Positions 25,159 through 37,642 of a DNA stretch of 64,000 nt are shown in pieces (the first letter of the stretch is position 1; the number at the start of each line of letters is the position of its first letter). Location: the NCBI GenBank assembly GCA_002964805.2, contig PUDQ02000084.1, forward strand, positions 372,001-436,000, read 5' to 3'. The position numbers were made by a program, and so were the translations under genes. The stretch comes from Trametes villosa (taxonomy: Eukaryota; Basidiomycota; Agaricomycetes; Polyporales; Polyporaceae). Under the pieces are notes generated by a model that worked only from the letters and a program-made list of their open reading frames with translations, did no database searches and was not told where the DNA came from.

Positions 25159-27558
25159 CGTCGGATGCATGAGCACAGTGTACACTAGATAATATCCATA
25201 ATCCGTCGGTGTAGCTGCGGTGGTGCGTGTGCGAACGGCGTGGAGAGTCGCATTGGCCGCGGCAGTGGTGGTAGTAGACAAAGAGGCGCCTTCCATATGC
25301 AGCGGGGCACGGCGCGCACAGCGCTCCCGTCCGGCGCTTCGGCCTTTGACTTCGAGCCACCATGTTCCAATCCACGTTATCTTCAGCCTTGCTCGCGCAC
25401 AAGCCATCCGCGACTTCTCTCGGGTTTGCATGCGCCCTTCCAAGCTGAGGAAAGTGCGAAATTCTTTTTACAGCACGAGAGTGTGCACGGAATATCCGTG
25501 CACACCGAAACCGAGTCCGGCCGCAACACGGTCAGAAATACAGCCTAAGCGAGTGGACGGCGGTTCGCTGATGCAGAGCAACTCGTCTGCAGCTTACGGA
25601 AAGGCTGGATAGTTACCCGTGCGCAGTATGATCTTTTTGATGAGCGAATAGGCCTCCTAGACAAAGTCGGCCCAAATCGTAGACACATCTGGCATGGGGT
25701 TGGGTTGAACACCTTGAGCAGGAGTTTCCCTGCTGCTCGAGGTGTTATCCCACTCCCTGGCTGGGATGGTCAGGGAGTGTAAGGGATAGGGGAAGCCCGG
25801 GGTGATCGTCAAGACGAGCATGCAGTCGGGTACCCAGGAACAGGCATTTCTGCCACAGCCTCAAGCACGTCTCCAGGGCCTGAATTCCAACATCTACGCC
25901 TGAGAACGCATCAGAAATTTGAGCAACGGCAGGGTCAACTGAGTCACGCAGCAGGATCCCACGATCAAGCGGAGGTACAGAACATAATGTATTACACGGT
26001 ATCTACACCCGGATCCTCAGCCTCCTGCTCTATCCTCCCTCCGAGTCGGAAGTCCGTCTGTCTCCTCCTCCTTAGCTTCACCTCGCCGCTTGCCCTTCCA
26101 CTTCTGCTGGGCCGCCTGTCTCTCCCATGTGAGCACCGGGTGACAGATGAGGGCATAGACATCTTACCCTATCACTGCTACTTCTCGCACAGGCGGTACA
26201 CCCGTTTGCCGTATGCTTGGTATGTGGATGCCATGGACTGCCTTCCGCCGTGATACTGACATAGGTTTTCAACCGCCCTCGAAGGCACAAGACAGGGCTG
26301 CGGGAAACTCGCTGAGGGTTCACGGGCCGCAACATACCATGTACGTACCTGGCAGCCGCTGAGACATACCTCGCCACTCACCTCTCTTCCATACATGTGG
26401 GAAACAGGCCGGGGCAGCGCAGCGGTAGGGGCCCCTGATCGTGATGTGTGCAGACTCCGAGAGATTCGAGGAGGCTGATCCACAGGCTCGGGCTTGCTCC
26501 CGGCTGCGGAATCGTACGACCATCGCGTGGGCGGCCCCGAGGCTCGGCGTTGCGAGAGTCGAGCTCGTTACGGGAGCGGTACACAGAGACCCACAGCGGC
26601 TGTGCACGGGCGGCAACGACGTGCGCGACGGGAGCCTCGTCGTCGATCTCCGACGTTACCAGGGCCGGCAGGGGAGTGTGCGAGACGCGCAGCGTGGGGA
26701 CACTCGGACTGGGCGAGAGACTGTCAGCCGGTACGCACACGGCCGCCACGGAGGGAAGCTCACGGCACGGAGAGCGCGAGAGTTCACGCGTTCACCCGCG
26801 GGGACGGCGAGAGGTATGTACACATTCTACCTGCACGCATACGGCGTCCTTGACTTACCGGCTCGTGATGTCCCGGCAGAGCAGAGGTTTGCGGCGGCGG
26901 GAGACTTGACGCACGCCAAGGGCGACGCACCGGACGCGGCGCGGGAAGGCGACGGCGGGCCGGGGAGAGAGGAGAGCGGCGAGGTGCTGCTGCACAGAGG
27001 AGAGGTACGTACGCCTTCCGCGTCCTCGAGCTTCACCCGCGATAGACAGGCCGCGCAGGCGCTGCTGGACCGTAGTGCACGAGGACTAGACGTACCTCTC
27101 CTGCTTCTCCATTTCTCGCATATGCGGTACGTACCGATCGGCGCCGGCGAGGACAGGGAGGGTGCATAGTAGCGCAGCGAACTCCGAGTCTTCACGGTCG
27201 CGTGTTGCGGGAGGAGTTTGGGCGCGGGAGGAGCTCGGTGGATATGTTTGTAGTGCTCCCGGGCGTCGTCGCCTCGGAGTGCAGCCGCGGGCCTGTAGAC
27301 AGCGTAGTACGCGCGTGGAGGAGACAGACAAAGTGGTCGAGAGCAACGAGCGCACGGAGGCGTTTCGCGCGTGGCTGTGTAATATAGGCGCCTGTCCTCG
27401 GCGGGCTGAATTCACGAAGTTCCGCTGCCCGACTCTGCGCGCGACCGCCACTCTGCGCGCGCGCACCACGCCGCCCGCCGCACTCGATATGCAGCCTGTT
27501 CCCCTCCCTTACCAACCTCGTTTCTCCGGTACAGGCACCGCGAGGACGCGTACGGCTC
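25159..27558. other. Unit A, right non-coding part with paired hairpins
   Basis: No supported gene. Two adjacent inverted repeats occur at 25708-25746 (14-bp stem AACACCTTGAGCAG, one mismatch) and 25751-25779 (9-bp stem CACTCCCTG). GC-rich open frames on both strands at 26400-27500 show mixed, mostly replacement, differences from unit B. Confidence 0.55.
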
Positions 27559-27760
27559 GGAGATGATCTCGGTGCAGACCCCCGCGCCGCCTCAACCGTG
27601 GCCCGCCCTCACGAGCAGGGTGTCACCATACTCGCCCGCGCTGCCGTCCGGGGTGCTCATCGACGCCGTAAAGGCCGGCATGAGCGCGCAAGAAGCCGCG
27701 CCCGGTCTCCCGGCAGGCGGGGGCAAAGGCAAGAGGAAGGTCGTACGGGTGCGTGCCTGA
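27559..27760 (+). pseudogene. Truncated SRP19 3' fragment at start of unit B
   Basis: Repeats the SRP19 sequence EMISVQ (codons before 13279) fused directly to TPAPPQPW and the rest of the C-terminus up to the same stop. Relative to the intact gene 195 nt (13279-13473, 65 codons) are missing, in frame. The whole RNA-binding domain and exons 1-2 are absent, so it cannot make SRP19. The sequence upstream of GGAGATGATC is unrelated to the SRP19 intron. Confidence 0.92.
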
Positions 27761-30700
27761 TCGCGGCGGGGTGCGCGGGAGGTATCTACGGGAGGGCGCG
27801 CGTTGTAGGATAACCCGGCGAATGTAATCTTGTTCTTGAAGCACGGCCGGCCTCGCAGGCTGACGGCACAGAAGCCTGAAGGAGGTACGCCTACCCATGC
27901 TCAGGCTGGCTGAGTTATCAGCGATGCCGGGAGGGGCGAGGGGGTGCCGTGACCAGTCGTGAGACGCTGCCTGTGCGAGGCCGCCTCCCGTCCGTCGATG
28001 GCCGACGGGCGCATATCGCCCAGATCGCCTTCGTTTCTACCACCATGTCGTCGTCGCAGCTGCCCTCGTCGAGCGCGGCGGTGGGCTGGGGCGCGCCTAC
28101 GTCGATGCGGGCGGTGGCTGCGCCGTCGTGCGCGACGCTCGCGTGGCTCAGATCGGCGTCGATCGCGCCTCGCGCACGATCGATAGCGTCGAACAACCGT
28201 CGCCTCGCTCGTCCTGCCAAATTCCAACGCCCTCAAGCCTCCTGCTCTACTTCCTCCGCTTCGTCTGACGCTGTTCAAGGTCCTGTGAGCCGTTGCTGGG
28301 CGGCGATGGGACGTACAGGCGTCCGATAACGCTCCCAGAAGCACCCCGCCCCACCGTGGGCACGCCGTGCCGCCAGACAAGCGCAGAGGGCCGCACACCC
28401 CAAATCGCCCGCCTCGCTATGGAGCCCGCTGGAGAAGAACGCGCTACGAAAGTGGGGTACGGTGCGGGAGCACTGCGATATATATCAGTCGTGTCTCTGT
28501 GTGGCTTGTCTTTGGACACCCTGGAGCTACCCACCTGCTGCTGTTGCCTCCGCTGCTCCTCCACGGCTGGGTTCTCTGGGACTACCTCAAGGTTCCAACT
28601 TCCGGGGCTGATCACTGTGGCTTGGCTTCCGGAGTACCACGCACTACGCCTCGTACCACGCCGTGGTCTAGATTCGTGGGGTTACCGCTGGTGTACACGC
28701 CCGTTTGCCTCGCAGGACTCTGGGCCTCGCACGGCGCTGCGCCTGCATGACGAGGGCGACACGCGTCGGCGCATGTGACGGCTCTCGTGCAGCGTCATGC
28801 TCTCCTGCGCGCCGCGAAGCGTCGTCAATGTATGCGATCGCGCGCAGCGAGGGAGGAGGTTCGCGCTTCCCGGAATGCGCGCCCGTAAACCGTGGCAGCT
28901 CGCACGGGCATTCAGTTGTATATCAGGTACGTCATCGCTAGCGCGCCACGGGCAAGCACTACAGCTAACGGATCTTCAGTACGTAGATCGCGGTTGCGTT
29001 GTCGCATGTACAGTGCTTGGGTGTGGCGAATACACGACTTGTCAACCGCATTCTGGCGGGACAAATAGGATACCGCGAAGCTGAGCGGCGCCCGTCGAGG
29101 ACACATCTCGCAAGGAAGACGCTTGATTTACACTATCGATGTACGTGGTCGCTTTGGTACTTCGTCCGAGCTTCCTAGAGCCTGTTTGGAACTAACCGCG
29201 CCCAATCGGGTGTGCAGGAGCGATCTGCCGTTGACCGCGGGTTCATCAACAGGTGACGGTGCTGGGCAGGCAAGAGGCCTATCACTTACGTCTCTGGGAC
29301 CTGTCCCACGGGGGCAAGTTGGGCAGGACGTATTCAGTCTCCATGGGGCCGCCGCGCACTAGAGTCCGGGAGCCCGAAGGCTGTTCCGCGTTCCCACTCC
29401 GAGAGCACGCTGCTGTACGTCCGTCCGTTTCCCCGACCCCTTCGCCAAAAATTCACACTTCCTCTCCAGCGCTGTGGACGTCTAGACCGTGCGCAGTGCG
29501 AGGATGGCCTTCATTTCGCCTGCGGTGCGCTGCTACGCGTCGTCGAAGTGGGCCGCTGGCGGGTGATGTCGGAGCAACGGCGGGCATGGGACGGGCTGGC
29601 CCGTTGGTCTGCTCGTCATGCTGATGTCAAGGTGATGGCTGGGCCACGGACGAGAGGCGGTCCGAGGTTCGAGCGCGTTCTGCGCCGGGGAGGGGGAGGC
29701 TGTTGTCGCCTGTTGACGCCAGGCGCGGCGATTGCCGGCGCTGGCAGTTACGGAGAATGGCGGGGGAGGGCCGCTGGAGGGGCGAGTTACCTGATCGAGC
29801 ACGCCCCTCTCGCTTCCTCGTCCTGCTCGCCGAAAGCGGGCGATCGAACGGTCTCCGGATGCGCTCTCCGCCCAACGTACAAATCCAGACTCGCCCTCCA
29901 TGACCTCAGACCCGCCCACCGCGACCCTGTCTCCTTAGCCCTCTCTCTCTCCTCCTCGGCTCTTGACTGCGCCTCTCCCTCGCGACGCCGCTTCTCTGTG
30001 GCGTCCTCGACCGTGTCAAGACCGCTCATTGGCCGCCGCTCGACGCTCGAGGCGCCCGCGCACAGCTCGATCTCGCGTTTTGGCGGGGACTCTCGCTGCT
30101 CTCGCCTCCTGCGCGCCCTCGCTCTCCCTCGCCCGCCAAACCGTGCATCGTCGTCTCTCGACCTCTCTGCCCGCCTTCGAAGCTCGAGTCCTGCCCCTGC
30201 ATGTGCCCGCGTTCGCCCCTCCCCGCGTCTTCCGCCCTCGTTTCCCGTCCTCCCAGCCGACGGACACCCCCCTGGAGTGCATACATCCACTCCCTGCATG
30301 CGCCCCGAGCGGAACGACACCGATATCGGCCGGGAAACTTACCCACTCGCTCGGAAAGTGCGTATTATTCACCTTTTGCCAAAAGATGCTATTCACATCG
30401 TCTGCGGTCTACAGACAGTTTGCGGTTTTTCGTCGACAGAGGACGGTCGCGTGCTCGCCCCGTCGCGCAACCGGCACAGCACGCTTGGGGCATCCTCTGC
30501 GAACGTCCCGATGTCGCGCGCACGCAGTGGTGTGGTCGCGCGGGTGTGTTATGGGCGGAACAAGGTCCCGCATGCGCTGAGAATGCTCGCGCCCCTCGAA
30601 CGGTGAGTGCAATGCCCCCCGTTTTGCGTTTCTTATACTCCATGAACACCCCTCCGCCTTACCCACCCTTGCGCGCGACGAAAGCAGCCGTGTTAGTACG

Positions 30701-33700
30701 AGCTCTTCCACCTTTCCCCCCGATAACTTTGTTTTCCCTCGATCAATTTCCCTCGTATCGCGCATGCTGACTCTCCGTAGGTATGCAATGCGTCTTATTT
30801 CAGCCGCCAAGCCGTCGTCGACGCGTTGCGGATGCTATCGACGACCCGGGCTCGCGCTCCGCCCTCGCGCAAATAGGCGCTCAAGATTTAGACATTTCGG
30901 CGCTGCGCTCGGATCGCCCTTCTGCGCGTGCAGACTCGCGCGACAAGTGGCGAGAGTGCGCCATACGGCCCGGCGTGCGTGCTACTTGCAGAGGCACCGG
31001 CTGGACGGCTCCGCACGGCGGCGGTTCGTTGCGACACGACTGCTCGAGGGTGCACCCCGGACGTCCTTCCCGGTCTCCCGCCGCCCTCTGTGCCGAACTC
31101 GTCCAACACTCGCTAGAGCGAACGGGATACACCGTCCGCATCCGCACCACACCGCTTCGCCACGCCACCGACACCTTTGACTCGCCGCCCAAGGAGGGCA
31201 GGTACCCGACCGGCAAAAAGATCATCTAGCACTTCGACGGTAAGTCCAACCGTTTCCGGATCAATTTTATTACGCCTTCAACCCTGCCCCCACCACATCC
31301 ACTCGTTTTCCCGCCGTTCCACGTCGCCTCGCTCGTGCTCGATCCGCCCCCTGCCGCTTCCCCCGCACATATCTCATCCGGTCCTCGACGGAATCGCGCC
31401 ACATCTGAGACGCCGACTCCCCAACGCCCCCGCCACCGCCCGTACAAACCGCGAACCCGTCGTCTCGATGTGGCAGACGCTACGCGCGATACGGAGCGCG
31501 TTCGCGCTACGCTCAAATTAAGCGCTCAAAATTTGGACGAAATGTTAATCGCGTTCTGGCGCACGCAGCCGCGACTCCCCGGGGCTCGAACGTCCCAGGC
31601 TAGTAGCACGAGTACGGGCGCGAGGATCACGGTCGTCGGCGCATGCTTCGGAGGTCTGGGGCGACTGCGAGGTCGCGACGAACGATCTCGCCTCTCGGCG
31701 GACACAGCGAAGCACGTCATCGTCGCCCCGGGAGCGCGATTCACGACACCGTGAGTGGCAGGAGCGGCTAGCCGACGTCCACTACAAATGCATACGCTAA
31801 AAACACGATTAGAAGACGTCCGCGACTCCTATCGTGCGCCCGGCATCACGACGCCAGAGCTGCCCGACGCCGGCAGTTCGTGAACTCCCGCCTCCCGCCC
31901 TATGCGCGGAGCAGCCTCAACGGGGCATTCTCCGTGTCGGCGGTGCGCTACGAAACGAGCATCCGTCAGTGACGCGCGGGTGTAGACGGTGGTTCAACCC
32001 ACCTGTCGGCGGGACCGCTGCGAACCGCCATGGACGGCGACAGCGAGCTCGCGGCGCGGGAGCGCAGGAGAACGGACGGAAGAGCGGACGGGGGAGGGGG
32101 TCGTGTTGAACGCGGCACCCGCCCCCTCGCGCAAGCACTTATACCCCGCCTCTTCCGGGCAGGCGTCGTTCCCTGCGCGCACCCCTCGCCCCTCGCGCCC
32201 GCTACGACGCGAACTCGGACGAGGCACGCACCCATTTCGCCGCGGCGGCGCTGCGGTCACCCAGACTACGGGCCGCGGCGCTACCAGCACCGCAGGCGAC
32301 ATCACACCCGACGTAGTACGTCGCAACGCGCCGGGCATCGCGGCCCCTGCCCCCATCGTCAATCTCGCGAACCGTGCGTCCGGAGTCGCGCGCCGCGCCC
32401 CGTCTCGTCCCTGCAGGTGCGTCCTCTGCCGCCACTCTGTACCGTGCATGTGCACCGACGGCACGCGCCCCCCGTTTCCTGCGCGGTGCCGTGACGTTCT
32501 GATAGGCACGGGTGCGCGCGAGCGGGATGAAACACGCCCGTCCCGTCTCCCGAGTGCCGCCCGCGAACGCTCCGTGCTGCAATATCGCATCGCACCGCGT
32601 CCCTGTCGTGCACGCGCCGCCGTGTCTCCGTGCTGTAATGCACGGCGGCGGCGGGCGGTGGGTGTACGAGAGCCGTTCGCGGCGCCGGTACGCCCGTCTA
32701 GCGCATCGTGCGGCGAGTGCACCGCCGTGCAGAACGGCCGTTCGTCGTAGAGCGCCGTCTGCCAAGTACTATGCGTCGTAGAGCGCCGTCTGCCAAGTAC
32801 TATGCCTTCGAGAGGACGTGCTTGCCAGCCGGCGTGCTATCCGCCCCCCGCGCCCTGGACACGTACGGCACGGGTCAGTGTAATTTCCGCGCGCCATCTC
32901 GTGGGACTGACATCGGATGGGCAGACGGTGTCGCCATGGAAAGTAGGCGGCCGCGGACCCGCTTTGCACGGCAGGCGTATCGAGCCTTGTCGTCCTCGCG
33001 AGCCCGATACAAGCAACGGAAGACAGACGGCGCGGCACAGGGATGGCGGACGCGGATGTGGGCGCGAACGTGTACATTGCGAGGCCGGCTGCCCCGCGGC
33101 GTCTTGCCGCCTTGCAGTAGAGTGGGCTGAGCGTATCGAGCCCGACTCGGAGAGTCGACGAGCGCAAGTATACCCGAGCCGCCCGTCTGCTCTGCGCATC
33201 GCAAACGGCGCCGCCGCCGTGCAGGGTATCGAGGGAGGGCGGGGCTGCCGCATGAGGGCCACTACTCGGCGCGACGTGCTCCTCCTCGGGTGTCGAATAC
33301 GTACGGACTCGCCGCCCTTAGCGGCCGCAGTTCAATACATGTCGTATCGGATTCATGCGTGCATATCCGCGAACTCGAGTGCCCGGCGGCCGCGCGGTAT
33401 CGCGCGAGCAGCTTGCATGGACGATGGCGAGACCTCTCGGGACCTCCTCCGACGTGCTGCAGGCCGTCCAATACAGCTCGGCGCGCAGGACGGGCACGGC
33501 GACTTCGCCTGCGCATTCGGAATGACATGCACGACTCGCGGGCCGGCATGGAAAGGGGCGGTGTGCGCGCGTGCTGCCGCTATGAATCCAAGCACGACGT
33601 TACCTATGAAGAACAACTCGGGTGCCCGTAGATCTCTTGAACAGGACGTCGGCGGCGCGGCGCGGCTCAACGTCTGCACGCGCAGCCTCGCCCGAGGTTT

Positions 33701-36700
33701 GATGTCAGGCGCGAGACGCTCCTCGCTACGACTGCACATGATGAGCTATAACGCTCGGCGAGCACGGTGGAGTCGGCGCATAGCGCACGCTGCACTGTGC
33801 GGGGACAGCCCTGCAGCAACGTGCGGCGGACGTTCACGCCCGGCGGACGCGGCCGGCGTCGTCCTGGGGCTCTGTATCAGAAACCTTGGCCGCCGAGGAC
33901 GGCTGCTTCTGCTTGGGGACGTGCAGGAATGAGTGCCCGTCTGAGCGACTCATGAATCTCGCAGGCGTCGAAGGCGCGGCGTCGTCTTGCGACGGCGGCC
34001 TGGTTCCTACAGCAAAAGGACCACCCGCCGTGCGCCGTGTCCGACTCTGAGCACAACGTGGTCCATGTTCGGGGCCCCCGTAAACGAGTCGACGCTGTAA
34101 GTGCATTATTTCTCCTTACGACCAACGAGGTTGCTGACACCATGCAGCAGATGTGTACAGTAGATATCTGTGCCGCCCGTGCATATACAGTAGTACCATT
34201 GCTCTGTATTATCCACATTTGTCTGGCCATCCTGGATGTCGCCGGCCGAAAGGTGCACTAATAGCAGGAGGGCACCCCTCGTACTTCGGTATTCCGCCCG
34301 GCTGTGTCGAGCTGTTCGTTCACACCGCGCAGGCGGTGTCACCGGACGCATCTGGGCTATCGCTGCCTTGAGTTCGAGAGTCGAGGTGCATGGAGTGAAA
34401 CAAGTAAGCCGGCTGTCCCCCAAGAAATTCAGTGCATTCCATTACTGAAAGCACGGCCTAGCAGCGCACTAGAAACTGAGCGATACGTCCGGACGCGCGC
34501 ACAGCGTGCTGACTTCGTCTGCGCTGTATCACTGGCTTTCCGGACGCCACCCGACAAACACCCCCGCGCTGCGCCGTCAAACGATGGTTCTGCATGTACC
34601 TGCCGGCAAGGTATGCGAGGCTATAACGTGCTCCCTCGGAGAACGTGTTACGGTCTCTCTAACATATTTTATTCGGTGCTGCAGCCTCGATAATCCCTCA
34701 AGTACCCATCCTTGACACCAGAAGCTCGCGGGCCCGCGTGCTCCTACTCAGCCTGCCGCTTCTCGGCCCGTATACCGTGCAGGAGAACTCGGCGCGCCCT
34801 CCGTCCAATTCATTGGGCTATTGAACACCTCGCACACCGCGGGCGCGCTGCGCGAGGCGTTCCCTGTATACCATGAGAGCTGCAACTCTACTTGCGCCGG
34901 CCTGCCCGGCACGATGTCGTGTAGCCCGCGGTCTACCTCTCCTGGCATACGAACATATCGTAGGCTCGATCTAGTTAAACCCGGGTCCCGCATAGCAGAA
35001 ATCCTGTGCGTCACTGTCCCATCAGCCTGCTCAGTGGCAAGTTGCACACCCGGGTGAGTAATCGCGCCGTCCCCGCCCCGGTGCCAGTGGTGTTTTCGCT
35101 TACAACTACTAGGTAACGTCGCATCTATGCGGAGCCCTGGCGTATCAAATAAACATGTACCGGGCGGTCGGCGCCCTGCGAATCGTGGAATTGCAGATAC
35201 GGGACGTCGCGCGAAGACTCTCAGCCGCCGCATCTCGTCTGCTCATCCTGGGCCTCAACCCGTCAATCCGGCGGCCTGGGACGAGCCGGTCCTGTTTGTT
35301 GCCGCTCACACGTCCGGTTCTCGTGGAAACGATGAGAGAAGCGATACATTCACGGCCGCCACTCTCGTAAGTACCACAAACCTGCTACATGACACCCGGA
35401 TTGCACTGATGCCAAGTGCGTACAGATTCAGTACGTCGCGCCGCGAGTGAAAGCAGCCGTGTTACCGTGTGGAGAATGGAGTGGGTTGCCAGACCGCTAC
35501 ATCGCCGTGGATTCGCAAAAACTCGGAGGCCCGGGGCCGCGTCGGAATGGCTCGACAGAGGCACACTGCGATTTCTCCGTGGCACGGGTGATGCGGCCTC
35601 CCGCGGCAACGTTCCGGTGCGCTGAATTCGGCAGAGTCGCATCCAGCTCCCGAGAATCTGTGCGACACACCCTGCTCGGGAACGGGAACGGCTATGGCCA
35701 CGACGTAAGTGAGCTCCCTCAAGCGCAGTGTTTCAGACTGCCGCTCACCTCTGACATCGCAACAGGGCTCAATACATTCGTACGTGTATTGATGGGGTCT
35801 TGAAGGACTACATGCCTTTGTGCGTACCGTGCCAACGAGTTAGTACGCGCGATCAGAACGGCTACTGGAGACCCACTGCGAAATTCCCCGAGAGCTACGG
35901 ATATCTTTGCTTCCAAGCGTGTTCGGAGAGGCCAAACAGGCTGATATGAAGGAGGTGTAGTCAGTGAAACTGTTGCGATATGATATTCGCTTGTGTACGT
36001 ACATACCTGCGCCCGTACTGGGCTACAGTATCCGAGCCGCGGGCCGTGGTACATTTCCTGCGGATCTGTTTGTTCGATTCCTCTCGCCTTGTGGACTGGC
36101 CCTACGCTTGCTGGCGCTAGGTAGAGCGGCGGTGAGCTGCAAAGCGGCCGGACGCCGTCGGGAGATCGACGGAAACGTTGAAAATGGGAGGGAAGTAAAG
36201 GACTCACAATACAGCCCCGATCTGAGGGGCATGCTCCCGCGGTGCAGGGGCGTCTACAGAGCTTTTCCGGCCGCCGGATAACACTCCGTTCCGGCCCCTG
36301 GTTCCGTCGTCTCGAGGCTGCGAAGTTCAACGCTTCGGTCGGCGCAAGGCGACGTCAGAATTGTACTTCCGACCTCCTGGACAGATAGCGGCTGTCTCCA
36401 AATCCTGTCAGTATTTCGCATATTGGCAAGATGATAGCGGGCGCCTTAGCCCTGTTTCTTCCGTATTTGCACGCACCAATACGGGTGATATTCGATCTAG
36501 ATATTGTGTAAGGTTGCGGGCGTCGCCGCGGTAACTGGCTCTCGTGATTGACTCCCAAGAAATGTGCGCCTGGCCTCTCTCGCGCGCAGCTAAGGTACGC
36601 GCGTCAGTTGTACAGGTAACACTGCCGGTCCACTCCTGTAACGTGCATGACACTCACCGTAGGAACGGGTGGCAGTGTCGTACGGTGCTAGCGGGAGAGC

Positions 36701-36975
36701 GGACGTTAGCGGCGGCTCCCAACCCTATCCCCCGACCTGCGCTACGTACGTGGTCTGAGGGCTGGGAACCGGCCAGTCTGCTTCAAGCCGCGCCCGAGCG
36801 CGTGTTGAAGAGGCGGCGCTGCAAGAAATGTTATTACTACTCAACTCGCGTGTCGAGGTCCCGGTGCCTTCCCTGCTGCCTCGCACCAAGATCGTCCGTC
36901 AGTCTCCGTACACCCTCATACAAGCCCTCTTGCTCACCGTCTCTCGCCTCTCCAGCTAGCCGCTCCTTCGTTCAG
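27761..36975. other. Unit B, left and central region without supported gene
   Basis: Counterpart of unit A 13657-24491 without the foldback. The same splice-like donors and acceptors are present. The longest open frame (352 codons near 29.5-30.6 kb) is broken in unit A by the foldback and by indels, and has no family match that I recognise. Confidence 0.55.
36385..36515. other. Unit B-specific insertion of about 125 bp
   Basis: Unit A reads straight from CTCCTGGATAAGTAACGG to CGGGCGTCGCC (near 24020). Unit B has about 125 extra AT-richer bases between those points. No clear terminal repeats or target duplication were seen. Confidence 0.7.
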
Positions 36976-37642
36976 ATGCCCGGGGTGTTCCGCAAGCTCG
37001 GGGAGACGTCGAGTCGTGGGTACGCTCGCGCGGAGATCCGTCTTCGAAGTGAGATCCGGAAGGCGTTGAAGGCGCTTCTAGGTGAGCACGTCAGTGTCTT
37101 GCATCGAGCGCGCCGGAAGCTGACAGAAATGCATACCATCAGTCTTGCTCACAGGGGATCCTAAGGCGGCGATGCGCTGGACCGTGAGCGGGTTCTGCGA
37201 AGAGGTCTATCTCCGCTACCGTCTGAAGCTCGTCGGCTGGCCGGAGACGATCTGGTTCACCGACCTGAGCGAGGTGACTGGGCTCGCACAGATCTCGCAA
37301 CTCATTGAGGCGCTGCACGCCGGATCGCTCAAGTTCGAGCCGATTACGCCCGCCGAGTACGACGCCGCCAAGGCCGATCCTCTCAAAGCCGCGCCGAGTC
37401 CGCTCAACCACGGCCTGACCCCCGCTATCTCGCGAAACGACACCGGGAGGCGGCGGGGCCGAAGCAAGGTCGACCCGAAGGTATATCCTCCTCGACACGT
37501 GCGGGATGGCACGAAATCGTCGAAGGTGGTATCGGCGGAGGCAGAGGCGCGGGCGGAGATGGCAGAGGCGCCGCACGAGCTGTTCAGGCGGGGTGAACCG
37601 TACGCAGGCCCTCGGCCTGGGAGGCTCCGTATCTTGAACTGA
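36976..37642 (+). CDS. Orphan 197-aa protein, array copy 2
   Basis: Second copy of the unknown two-exon gene (36976-37081, 37155-37642), with the same exon lengths (106 and 488 nt), the same intron and 197 aa. It differs from copy 1 at three residues (Pro, Ser and Thr for Leu, Arg and Ala), all in the C-terminal half. Frame, start, stop and both splice sites are intact, so both copies look functional. Unit C is cut off before this gene. Confidence 0.7.

Larger units (their letters stand above)
13474..27577 (+). repeat. Tandem array unit A (14.1 kb, with foldback insertion)
   Basis: First of three direct copies of a long unit. It starts in SRP19 exon 3 at the codon for the first Thr of TPAPPQPW and ends where unit B begins at the same codon. 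Sequence collinear with unit B can be followed by eye through its full length with a few percent differences and small indels. Without the 1,850 bp of foldback element plus one target duplicate it would be about 12.25 kb. It contains the SRP19 3' end, the foldback element, one copy of the 197-aa gene and paired hairpins near 25.7 kb. Confidence 0.93.

Noticed and set aside
29548..30606. 352-codon plus-strand open frame in unit B
   Set aside because: It is interrupted in unit A by the foldback and indels, ends arbitrarily, and its differences from A do not favour synonymous sites.
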